Source of the DNA: Streptomyces pseudovenezuelae
Lineage (GTDB): Bacteria; Actinomycetota; Actinomycetes; Streptomycetales; Streptomycetaceae
Length of the DNA: 64,000 nt
Assembly (NCBI RefSeq): GCF_029892565.1
Contig: NZ_JARXVH010000012.1
Location: forward strand, 248,001 to 312,000
Direction of reading: 5' to 3'
Position numbers and translations under genes: made by a program. Positions 1 through 7,625 of this stretch are shown one piece after another (the first letter of the stretch is position 1; each line of letters opens with the position of its first letter). The notes under the pieces are model-generated. The model saw only the letters and a list, made by a program, of their open reading frames with translations. It was not told the DNA's origin and searched no databases.

Positions 1-770
1 CCGGCGAGGTTGCGGGTGGTGATGGAGACGCGCAGCGGGCCGGGGGCCGGGCGGCAGCGGACGTGGACGGTCAGCTCGACCGTCGGGACCCAGCCGGACA
101 GGCCGATCTCGAAGGCCGTGGGCGGCAGGGCGTCCACCGCCAGCAGAAGGGAGAACGGGTCGGCGTCCCGGCCGTCCGCGAGCCCGAACCAGGACCGCAT
201 CTCACCCTTGCCGGAGGGCGCGCCGAGCGCCCAGCCCAGCGTGGAGGGGTCGAGCTTGAGCATCAGGCGGTCGGCGATGGCGGAGGTTCCGGCCGCCGGT
301 GCCGGGCCGTCCTCGGGGCCGAAGCAGTGCTCCATCGGCGGGAACGCGGGCGGCTCGGCCGCCGTACGGACGTCGTCGGGCAGCGTGTCCAGGTCGCCGT
401 AGGAGGCGAGTACGCGGATGCGCTCGACCTCGTGTCCCTCGTCGTCGTACTGGAAGAGGGAGGCCTGGCCGGTCGACAGGGTCCGTCCGGTGCGCACCAC
501 GTCCGTGCGGACGACCGCGGGGCCCGGCTTGGAGGCGGTCAGGTAGTGCGCCGAGATCGTGAACGGGTCGCCGTGCGGCAGGGCGTCGGCGAGCGCGCGG
601 CCGAGGACGGCCAGCAGATAGCCGCCGTTGACGGCGCCGAGGATGGTCCAGCCGGCGGAGAGGTCGATGTCGTAGACCCCGGGCGCGCGCCGGGTCGGCG
701 CGGTGTCGCGGTCGAACTCGCTGTCGCCGACCGTGGCCCGGACGGCCTGTACGGAAGCTGCGTCTGACAT
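1..770 (-). CDS. acyl-CoA thioesterase family protein (C-terminus beyond window)
   Basis: The reverse strand reads without a stop from an ATG (MSDAASVQAV) to the window edge, giving about 256 residues. An NGGYLLAVLGRAL segment near residue 49 and an ISAHYLTASKPGPAVV segment near 70 look like the first half of a double-hotdog acyl-CoA thioesterase (4HBT_3/TesB-like). Such enzymes hydrolyse acyl-CoA to free fatty acid and CoA in the cytoplasm. The second hotdog half is present up to VSITTRNLAG, so only a short C-terminus should be missing. It is divergent from the esterase gene, separated by about 190 bp. The family is fairly clear; substrate chain length is not. Confidence 0.8.
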   Translation of the reverse strand, partial: MSDAASVQAVRATVGDSEFDRDTAPTRRAPGVYDIDLSAGWTILGAVNGGYLLAVLGRALADALPHGDPFTISAHYLTASKPGPAVVRTDVVRTGRTLSTGQASLFQYDDEGHEVERIRVLASYGDLDTLPDDVRTAAEPPAFPPMEHCFGPEDGPAPAAGTSAIADRLMLKLDPSTLGWALGAPSGKGEMRSWFGLADGRDADPFSLLLAVDALPPTAFEIGLSGWVPTVELTVHVRCRPAPGPLRVSITTRNLA

Positions 771-792
771 GCCTGAACCGTACAACGAGAAA

Positions 793-806
793 CTACTAAG
801 CGGTAG
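793..806. promoter_or_regulatory. short inverted repeat upstream of thioesterase gene (possible operator)
   Basis: CTACTAAGCGGTAG has 4-base arms CTAC/GTAG around TAAGCG and lies 22 bp upstream of the thioesterase ATG in the divergent promoter region. AAGC-centred palindromes are typical of TetR-type operators, but the arms are short and no TetR gene is in the window. Inference only. Confidence 0.25.
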
Positions 807-959
807 CTTTTCCTACCTGCTGCCTCTGCGCCGCCTCCATGTCACCTCCGTGCGGCCTCCCTTCGCCTCTGGGCCATCACGGTGAGAGAGAGGCAATTTC
901 CTGGTAAGTGTCCGTACTCGTCCGTAAACCGGGGTCGCGGCCTCGGCCTCTATAGGGGC

Positions 960-2168
960 ATGAGCCTTACCGGGACCGCGTTCCTCTACACGCTGATCGT
1001 GCTGTCCGTCGTCGCCGTCGTCCTTCCGCTCGCCCTGTGGTCGCGGTTGCGCGGGCCACACGCGCTGCGCGCCGCCGCACGCGTCCTGATGGTGCTGTTC
1101 GCCCAGGGCACGGCGGTCGCCCTGGTGTTCGTGCTGGTCAACAACGAGAACAACCTCTACGACAACTGGGCCGACCTGCTCGGCACGGGCGACCATGTGC
1201 AGCAGGCCGCCGACCTGGGCGCCGACGGCACCGGCGGCATCGCGCTGAAGCGACTGCCCAGGGTGGTGCAGCGGTTCACCCCCCAGTCCGACGGCGTCCG
1301 CGAGACCCAGCTCAAGGGCCGGGTGTCGGGCGTGAACGCCGAGGTCTACGTCTGGCTGCCGCCGCAGTACAACGAGCCCGCCTACCGCCATCACCGGTTC
1401 CCCGTCGTCGAGTTGCTGCCGGGCTACCCCGGCTCCGCGAAGGCCTGGTTCGGGTCGCTGCACGCCGAGAAGCAGCTCGCGCCGCTGATGCGGGACGGCA
1501 GGGTGGCGCCCTTCATCCTGGTCGCCCCGCGCACCAACCTGCTGGCCGGCGTGGACACCGGCTGCGCCAACATCCCGGGCACGGTGAACGCCGACACCTG
1601 GCTCAGCGTCGACGTGCCGAAGATGGTCACGGACAACTTCCGCGCCGCCCCCGCTCCGGCGAGCTGGGCGGTCGCCGGGTACTCGGCGGGCGGCCACTGC
1701 GCGGCCAAGCTAGCGATCGCCCACCCCGACCGCTACCGGGCGGCGATCACCATGTCCGGCTACAACGACCCGATCGGCGAACGCAACTCGCTGGCCGCGC
1801 AGAACCCGCGACTGCGGATCGCCAACAACCCGTACCTGCTGCTGCGCGAGGCCCGCACCCCGCCCCGGGTCGCCCTCTACGTCTCCGGTCAGCCGCACGA
1901 CGGCTACGAGGCCGGTGTGGCTCTCGAACACACGGCGAAGGCCCCGACGACCGTGCACGTGGTGTACATCCCGAAGAGCGCGGGCGGGCACACCATGGCG
2001 CTGTGGCGGCCACAGGTGGTGCCGGCGTTCCGCTGGCTGACCGAGGAGCTGGGCCTCGCGACCGGCCCGGGGAGCGCTACTCCTCACTCACCGTCGAGCG
2101 CCGGTTCCACGCACGCGGCGCTCGCCAGTGGTACTTCATCGCGAGCAGGCGCAGGGCGAAGGCGGTGA
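960..2168 (+). CDS. membrane-anchored alpha/beta-hydrolase (putative esterase family)
   Basis: This 402-residue protein has two N-terminal membrane segments (about residues 8-27 and 42-60) followed by an extracytoplasmic alpha/beta-hydrolase domain of the putative esterase (PF00756, antigen 85/esterase D-like) type. The nucleophile elbow GYSAGG puts the catalytic Ser near residue 242, and a GGHTMALW segment supplies the likely catalytic His near 344. The ATG was chosen because the first transmembrane helix begins just after it; an in-frame ATG 26 codons upstream adds only Arg/Gly-rich sequence. The last 30 or so residues are Ser/Ala/Arg-rich and run antisense into the 3' end of the next gene, which is unusual and may mean a lost stop codon or an indel. 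Substrate unknown. Confidence 0.75.
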   Translation: MSLTGTAFLYTLIVLSVVAVVLPLALWSRLRGPHALRAAARVLMVLFAQGTAVALVFVLVNNENNLYDNWADLLGTGDHVQQAADLGADGTGGIALKRLPRVVQRFTPQSDGVRETQLKGRVSGVNAEVYVWLPPQYNEPAYRHHRFPVVELLPGYPGSAKAWFGSLHAEKQLAPLMRDGRVAPFILVAPRTNLLAGVDTGCANIPGTVNADTWLSVDVPKMVTDNFRAAPAPASWAVAGYSAGGHCAAKLAIAHPDRYRAAITMSGYNDPIGERNSLAAQNPRLRIANNPYLLLREARTPPRVALYVSGQPHDGYEAGVALEHTAKAPTTVHVVYIPKSAGGHTMALWRPQVVPAFRWLTEELGLATGPGSATPHSPSSAGSTHAALASGTSSRAGAGRRR

Positions 2169-2733
2169 CGACCGCGAACCCGCTGGTGTACGGGTTGAGG
2201 GCGTCGTAGCGGATGCACAGGACGACGATGGCGGCGCCGACGATCGCCGGGACCGCGTACAGGTCGCGGTCCCAGCGCAGCAGCGAGGGCGTCTCGTTGG
2301 CGAGCACGTCACGCAGCACACCGCCGCCGACGGCGGTGGCGAGGCCGAGGGCGGCCGACGCGGTGAGGTTGAGGCCGTAGTCGTACGCCTTGGTCGTGCC
2401 CGTGACGCAGAACAGGCCGAGGCCGGCCGCGTCGAAGATGTTCACGCCGAGCTGGATGCGCTCCACCTGCGGGTGCAGGAAGAAGACCAGGAGGGCGGCC
2501 AGCAGCGGGGTGCTGAAGTAGCCGAGGTCCGTGAAGGCGGCCGGTGGTACGGCCCCGATCATCAGGTCCCGGAACAGCCCCCCGCCCAGCGCGGTGACCT
2601 CGGCGAGCACGGCGATGCCGAAGACGTCGAAGTTCTTGCGGACCGCCAGCAGCGCGCCGGAGATGGCGAACACGAAGATGCCGATGAGGTCGAGCGTGTG
2701 CTGGACGGAAGGACTGAACAGTTGCTGAAGCAC
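2077..2733 (-). CDS. trimeric intracellular cation (TRIC) channel family protein
   Basis: A 218-residue integral membrane protein built from two tandem UPF0126/YadS repeats. Each repeat contains a glycine-rich kink followed by FRDL or LRDVL (residues about 50-56 and 138-144), as in bacterial TRIC channels, which conduct monovalent cations as homotrimers. About seven hydrophobic segments are visible. The start is GTG (MLQQLFSPSV); the Shine-Dalgarno is weak. The 3' end overlaps the tail of the convergent esterase gene by 92 bp. The family assignment is secure; the physiological role is unknown. Confidence 0.85.
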   Translation of the reverse strand: MLQQLFSPSVQHTLDLIGIFVFAISGALLAVRKNFDVFGIAVLAEVTALGGGLFRDLMIGAVPPAAFTDLGYFSTPLLAALLVFFLHPQVERIQLGVNIFDAAGLGLFCVTGTTKAYDYGLNLTASAALGLATAVGGGVLRDVLANETPSLLRWDRDLYAVPAIVGAAIVVLCIRYDALNPYTSGFAVVTAFALRLLAMKYHWRAPRAWNRRSTVSEE

Positions 2734-2779
2734 CCCACATTCTTACCTGCTGCAGGGTGCTTCCCTTTCAATGCAAGGG

Positions 2780-4171
2780 TTACAGGGAGGGTTTCCCTGG
2801 GGTGAACAGCCAGGTCTGGAAGAGGTCGTCGAGCTGTTGTCCGCTGACCTTCTCGGCGAGCTTGATGAAGCCGGCCGTGTCGCCGTTGCCGTAGCGGTGG
2901 AGTTTCGTCCAGGCGGGCAGCAGCTTGAAGAAGGCCTTGTCACCGATGCGTTCGCGGAGCATCTGGAGGGTCATCGCGCCACGCTGGTAGACCGCGGACG
3001 CGAACATGGTGTCGCGCTGCGGGTCGCCGACGACGGTCTGCCAGAAGGCGTTGTCGGCGGGGCGGGAGTTGTAGCCGGCCAGGAACGAGTCGTGCGCGGT
3101 GCGGGTGCCCTGGTGTTCGGCCCACAGCCACTGGGCGTAGGTGGCGAAGCCCTCGTTGAGCCAGATGTTCTTCCACTGCGAGACGCTCACCGAGTCGCCG
3201 AACCACTGGTGGGCCAGCTCGTGCACGATCGTCGTCTCGTTGCGCACCGCCGAGTAGACCGGCTTCGACTGCACCTCCAGCGAGAACCCCGCCTCGGGCA
3301 TGTCGTCGACGATCGCGCCGGTCTCCTCGAAGGGGTAGGGCCCGAAGATCTGCGACCAGTAGTCGGTGGCCGCGGCGGTGACGGCGTACACGTCGACGCT
3401 GTTGCCGTTGGCGAGCACCGGGTCGATGGCGACGTAGATCGGGATACCGCCCGGGGTCCGGCCCGTCTTCACGTCGAACTTCCCGATGGTGGCGGTCGCG
3501 AGGTAGGTCGCCATCGGCTTCGACTCGCGCCAGTGGGTGTACGTCGAGGCGCCCTTGTCGTGCGTCGATATCAGCCGGCCGTTGGAGACGCCGGTCAGGC
3601 CCTTGGGGGCCTTGATACGGATGTCGTAGGTGGCCTTGTCGGAGGGGTGGTCGCTGGACGGGAACCAGGTGGAGGCGGCGTTGGGCTCGCAGGCGACGAA
3701 GACGCCGTCCGTGGTCTTCATCCACCCGTAGTCGGAGCCGAACACGATCGGGCCGCTGAGTGCTTCGGGCACCCCGCCGTAGGTGACGGTGACCTCGAAG
3801 TCGCGGCCCTTGCGCAGGGATTGGCGCGGGGTGATGCGCAGCTCGTCGCCGGTGCGAGTGAACTGGGCGCGTCTGCCGTTCACTTCGACTCTCGTGACCT
3901 CCAACTTCTGCAGGTCCAGGTCGAAGGAGGAGAGGCTCTTGGTGGCGCGGGCGGTGAGCGTCGTCCGGCCGTCGAGGCGGTCGGTGTCCGGGTTGTACGC
4001 CACGTCGAGGTCGTAATGGCGGGCGTCGAAGCCGCCGTTGCCCAGGTCCGGGAAGTAGGGGTCGCCGATGCCGGGCGCTCCGGCGCTCGGCGCGGGAGCG
4101 GCGGCGATGACAAGAAAAGAGGCCGCCGCGGTCGCGAGGGCCCCTAAACGTGCTGAACGGGAGAGTTTCAT
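2780..4171 (-). CDS. secreted M1 family zinc metallopeptidase
   Basis: This 463-residue protein starts with a Sec-type signal peptide (MKLSRSAR, then an Ala-rich core, then APAPSAGA). It is a gluzincin aminopeptidase: the zinc motif HELAH is at residues 317-321 and the second glutamate, in NEGFATYAQ, is residue 340, the spacing expected for clan MA. It should remove N-terminal residues from peptides outside the cell. It is shorter than PepN-type M1 enzymes because the C-terminal helical domains are absent, as in other small actinobacterial secreted M1 peptidases. The start codon lies inside a long inverted repeat (separate entry), and the gene runs alone on this strand. Confidence 0.9.
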   Translation of the reverse strand: MKLSRSARLGALATAAASFLVIAAAPAPSAGAPGIGDPYFPDLGNGGFDARHYDLDVAYNPDTDRLDGRTTLTARATKSLSSFDLDLQKLEVTRVEVNGRRAQFTRTGDELRITPRQSLRKGRDFEVTVTYGGVPEALSGPIVFGSDYGWMKTTDGVFVACEPNAASTWFPSSDHPSDKATYDIRIKAPKGLTGVSNGRLISTHDKGASTYTHWRESKPMATYLATATIGKFDVKTGRTPGGIPIYVAIDPVLANGNSVDVYAVTAAATDYWSQIFGPYPFEETGAIVDDMPEAGFSLEVQSKPVYSAVRNETTIVHELAHQWFGDSVSVSQWKNIWLNEGFATYAQWLWAEHQGTRTAHDSFLAGYNSRPADNAFWQTVVGDPQRDTMFASAVYQRGAMTLQMLRERIGDKAFFKLLPAWTKLHRYGNGDTAGFIKLAEKVSGQQLDDLFQTWLFTPGKPSL

Positions 4172-4235
4172 CAGTCGTCCCCTTGAGCGTGTGCCGATAA
4201 GTCGGACACGGACGACTATGAACTCTCCCGTTCAG
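4153..4235 (-). promoter_or_regulatory. long imperfect inverted repeat enclosing the M1 peptidase start codon
   Basis: The left arm (28 nt, 4153-4180) and right arm (26 nt, 4210-4235) are reverse complements except for two single-base bulges; both carry the core GAACGGGAGAGTT or its complement. Inside them, GTGTGCCGA and TCGGACAC form a second nested stem, so almost the whole leader can fold into one hairpin. On the minus strand the ATG (4171-4169) and the first six codons lie in the 3' arm, with the GGGGA Shine-Dalgarno at the edge of the stem. The transcript would thus hide its own start codon. A DNA role as an operator is an alternative. Confidence 0.7.
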
Positions 4236-4267
4236 ACATGTACATGACTTTGCCAACTCGTCATGCG

Positions 4268-5533
4268 CTACTTGTCGGTTGACTCCTGGCTCTCGCCCTT
4301 GGGGGACTCGGAGGACTCCGCGGCCTCCTCGGCCACGGTCACCTCAGCCGCCACCTCGGCGACCTCGGCAGCGACCGCCGCCGACGTCTCCGCCGACTCC
4401 GCGAGCACCTCGTCGGCGACCAGCTCGGCCGCCTCCTTGGCCACGGTCAGCAGCACCGTGTCCTGCGGGGCCTGGTCCTCGAAGTTCTCCGGATGGTGGC
4501 AGGCGACCTGCTGACCGGGCTTCAGCTCGATGAGCGCCGGCTCGGTCGTCTTGCAGATCTCCGTCGCCTTCCAGCACCGGGTGTGGAACCGGCAGCCGCT
4601 CGGCGGGGAGATCGGCGAGGGCACGTCGCCCTTGAGCAGGATGCGGTCGCTCTTGGTGTTCTTGCGCCGCGGGTCCGGGATCGGCACCGCCGACATGAGC
4701 GCCTTGGTGTACGGGTGCATCGGCGCCCGGTACAGCGACTCGCGGTCGGCCAGCTCCACGATCTTGCCGAGGTACATCACCGCGATCCGGTCCGAGACGT
4801 GCCGGACCACCGAGAGGTCGTGCGCGATGATCACGTACGTCAGGCCGAGCTCCTGCTGGAGGTCGTCCAGCAGGTTGACGACCTGGGCCTGGATCGACAC
4901 GTCGAGCGCCGAGACCGGCTCGTCCGCCACGACCAGCTTCGGGTTCAGGGCGAGCGCGCGGGCGATGCCGATGCGCTGGCGCTGACCGCCGGAGAACTCG
5001 TGCGGATAGCGGTTGTAGTGCTCGGGGTTGAGGCCCACGACCGACAGCAGCCGCTGGACCTCCGCCCTGATGCCGCCGGGCGGCGTGACGCCCTGGAGCT
5101 TGAAGGGGGCGCTGATGATCGTGCCGATGGTGTGGCGCGGGTTCAGCGAGGAGTACGGGTCCTGGAAGATCATCTGCACATCGCGGCGCAGCGGACGCAT
5201 GCCGCCCACCCCGAGGTGCGTGATGTCCTTGCCCTCGAACTCGACCTTGCCCGCGGTCGGTTCGAGCAGCCGCGTGATCAGCCGGCCCATCGTCGACTTG
5301 CCGCAGCCCGACTCGCCCACGACGCCCAGCGTCTCGCCGGACTTGACCTCGAAGTCGAGGCCGTCGACCGCGTGCACGGCGCCGACCTGCCGCTGGAACA
5401 GGCCTTTTTTGATCGGGAAGTGTTTCTGGAGCCCGGTCACCTTCAGCAGGGTCTCGCCGGGGGCGGCGTCCTTGGTGAGGGTGGTGGCACCTTCGCTCCG
5501 CGCAGGGATGGTCACCGCTTTGTCCTCGCTCAC
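4268..5533 (-). CDS. oligopeptide ABC transporter ATP-binding protein (OppF/DppF type)
   Basis: Second ATPase of a five-gene peptide importer, 421 residues. Walker A GESGCGKS lies at about 73-80, followed by the signature FSGGQRQR, Walker B VVADEP and the H-loop IAHDLS. The C-terminal oligopeptide/dipeptide domain has the Cys-rich segment CRFHTRC, ending at VACHH. The GTG start overlaps the preceding TGA as GTGA, so translation is coupled; in-frame sequence further upstream is a shadow of the other ATPase. The last 65 or so residues are unusual: an Ala/Glu/Val-rich, strongly acidic tail ending in ESQESTDK. Last gene of the operon. Confidence 0.93.
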   Translation of the reverse strand: MSEDKAVTIPARSEGATTLTKDAAPGETLLKVTGLQKHFPIKKGLFQRQVGAVHAVDGLDFEVKSGETLGVVGESGCGKSTMGRLITRLLEPTAGKVEFEGKDITHLGVGGMRPLRRDVQMIFQDPYSSLNPRHTIGTIISAPFKLQGVTPPGGIRAEVQRLLSVVGLNPEHYNRYPHEFSGGQRQRIGIARALALNPKLVVADEPVSALDVSIQAQVVNLLDDLQQELGLTYVIIAHDLSVVRHVSDRIAVMYLGKIVELADRESLYRAPMHPYTKALMSAVPIPDPRRKNTKSDRILLKGDVPSPISPPSGCRFHTRCWKATEICKTTEPALIELKPGQQVACHHPENFEDQAPQDTVLLTVAKEAAELVADEVLAESAETSAAVAAEVAEVAAEVTVAEEAAESSESPKGESQESTDK

Positions 5534-6627
5534 AGCTTCGGCGCAATCTCTTCGGTCCAGATCCGCTCCCGCTGCTCCTGCGTCATGTGGCAGGCGGCCC
5601 AGTGGTGGCTGCCGACCTCGGTCAGCTCGGGGCGGACCGTGCGGGTGACGTTGTCCTTCGGGACGTCGGCGTACGGGCACCGCGGGTTGAAGGCACAGCC
5701 GGACGGGATGTTGATCAGCGAGGGCGGGGAGCCCTTGACCGGGATCAGGCGCTCCTGCTGCTCACGGTCCAGCCGCGGCATCGAACCCAGCAGGCCCCAG
5801 GTGTAGGGGTGGCGGGGCTCGTAGAACACCTTCTCGGCCGGACCGCGCTCGATGCAGCGGCCGCCGTACATCACCAGGATGTCGTCGGCCAGCTCGGCGA
5901 CGACGCCCAGGTCGTGGGTGATGATGATGACCGCGGAGCCGAACTCCGTCTGCAGATCCCGGATCAGGTCGAGGATCTGCGCCTGGACGGTGACGTCCAG
6001 GGCGGTCGTCGGCTCGTCCGCGATGAGCAGCTCGGGGTTGTTGACCAGCGACATCGCGATCATCGCGCGCTGGCGCATACCGCCGGAGAACTCGTGCGGG
6101 TAGCTGTCGATGCGCTTGTCGGGCTGCGGGATGCCCACCCGGTCGAGCATCTCGACCGCGCGCTTCTTCGCGGCCTTCTTGGAGACGTCGTGGTGGATCC
6201 GGTACGCCTCCACGATCTGCTGGCCGATCGTGTAGTACGGGTGCAGCGCGGACAGCGGGTCCTGGAAGATCATCGCCATCTCGCGACCGCGCAGCTTGCG
6301 CACGTGGTCGGGGTCGGCGGAGAGCAGCTCGGTGCCGTCCAGCCAGATCTCGCCGGAGATCTGCGCCTTGCGCTTGCCGTACTGGCCGGCGGTGTGCAGG
6401 CCCATGATGCCGAGCGAGGTCACCGACTTGCCGGAGCCGGACTCGCCCACGATGCCGAGGGTCTTGCCCTTCTCCAGCTTGAAGCTCAGCCCGTCGACGG
6501 ACTTGACCAGGCCGTCGTCGGTCGGGAAGTGCACCTTGAGGTCACGCACCTCCAGGAAGGAGGTCGGGGCGGCGGAGCCGGAGGTGGGTTCACCCAGGGC
6601 GGCTCCGCTCTTGCTCAGCTCGGTCAT
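5530..6627 (-). CDS. oligopeptide ABC transporter ATP-binding protein (OppD/DppD type)
   Basis: First ATPase of the peptide importer, 365 residues. It has Walker A GESGSGKS (about 61-68), signature FSGGMRQR, Walker B LLIADEP, H-loop ITHDLG and the C-terminal oligopeptide/dipeptide domain with CAFNPRC. It pairs with the following OppF-type ATPase to energise the two permeases. The ATG is fused to the permease stop as ATGA, and the stop is fused to the next start as GTGA, so three genes are translationally coupled. A 22-residue Ser/Ala-rich segment precedes the ABC domain. Confidence 0.94.
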   Translation of the reverse strand: MTELSKSGAALGEPTSGSAAPTSFLEVRDLKVHFPTDDGLVKSVDGLSFKLEKGKTLGIVGESGSGKSVTSLGIMGLHTAGQYGKRKAQISGEIWLDGTELLSADPDHVRKLRGREMAMIFQDPLSALHPYYTIGQQIVEAYRIHHDVSKKAAKKRAVEMLDRVGIPQPDKRIDSYPHEFSGGMRQRAMIAMSLVNNPELLIADEPTTALDVTVQAQILDLIRDLQTEFGSAVIIITHDLGVVAELADDILVMYGGRCIERGPAEKVFYEPRHPYTWGLLGSMPRLDREQQERLIPVKGSPPSLINIPSGCAFNPRCPYADVPKDNVTRTVRPELTEVGSHHWAACHMTQEQRERIWTEEIAPKL

Positions 6628-7622
6628 GTCAGCCTCACTCGGGGGTCGATCACGGCGTACAGGATGTCCACCACGAGGTTGGCGAGCAGCACGGCGAGAG
6701 AAGTGATCAGGGTGACGCCCAGGATGATGGGCAGATCCTGGTTCTTGATGGCGTCGAGCACCGCACGGCCGAGGCCGGGCAGGTTGAACGTCGACTCCGT
6801 CAGGATGGCGCCGCCGATGAGGGCGCCGAGGTCCATGCCGAGCATGGTCAGGATCGGGGTCATCGTGGAGCGCATGGCGTGCTTGCCGATGACGACCTGC
6901 TCCTTGAGGCCCTTCGCGCGCGCCGTGCGGATGTAGTCCTCGCCGAGGATCTCCAGCATGGTGGCGCGGGTGATCCGGGCGTACATCGCCGCGTAGAGGA
7001 ACGCGAGGGTGATCCAGGGCAGGATCATGCCGCCGAACCAGCCGCCGAAGCTCTGGTCCAGTGGCACGTACTGGGCATCCAGCCAGTGCAGCCCGAAGGC
7101 GAAGATCGCCAGGCTGAGCAGGCCGGTGAAGTAGATGGGGAGGGAGACGCCCGCCAGCGCGACGACCATCGCGCCGCGGTCCCAGATGGTGCCCCGCTTG
7201 AGCGCGGAGAGCACACCCGCCGAGACACCGAAGACCAGCCACAGCACGGCGGCACCGAGCGCGAGTCCCAGGGTCACCGGGAAGCGGTCGGTGAGCACCG
7301 GCCAGACGGCCTGCTCGCTGCGGAAGGAGTAGCCGAAGCAGGGGGCGGCGCAGTGCGTGACGTCGCCGCCGCCCGAGTAGGTGCGACCGGCGAAGATGCC
7401 CTTGAAGAACTCCCAGACCTGGGAGTAGATCGGGTCGCTCAGGCCCAGCTTCTGCCGAACGGCCTCGACCGCGGCCGGGTCGGCCTGCTTGCCCACGAAG
7501 CTCGAGGCGATGTCGACGCCCGCCCACTTGGGGACGAGGAAGAAGATGCCGAAGACCACCATCACGATGACCACGAGCATCACTGCGGCGGCGAACAGCC
7601 GCCTGATCAGGTAAGCGAGCAC
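6624..7622 (-). CDS. oligopeptide ABC transporter permease (OppB/DppB type)
   Basis: Integral membrane permease of 332 residues starting MLAYLIRRLF, the usual N-terminus of OppB-type subunits, with about six membrane helices. An extended periplasmic loop follows the first helix and carries two Cys (HCAAPCFGYSF). The EAA-type cytoplasmic coupling motif is DYIRTARAKGL. The GTG start follows the annotated stop of the binding-protein gene by three bases; the stop overlaps the next ATPase start as ATGA. Confidence 0.92.
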   Translation of the reverse strand: MLAYLIRRLFAAAVMLVVIVMVVFGIFFLVPKWAGVDIASSFVGKQADPAAVEAVRQKLGLSDPIYSQVWEFFKGIFAGRTYSGGGDVTHCAAPCFGYSFRSEQAVWPVLTDRFPVTLGLALGAAVLWLVFGVSAGVLSALKRGTIWDRGAMVVALAGVSLPIYFTGLLSLAIFAFGLHWLDAQYVPLDQSFGGWFGGMILPWITLAFLYAAMYARITRATMLEILGEDYIRTARAKGLKEQVVIGKHAMRSTMTPILTMLGMDLGALIGGAILTESTFNLPGLGRAVLDAIKNQDLPIILGVTLITSLAVLLANLVVDILYAVIDPRVRLT

Positions 7623-7625
7623 AGC

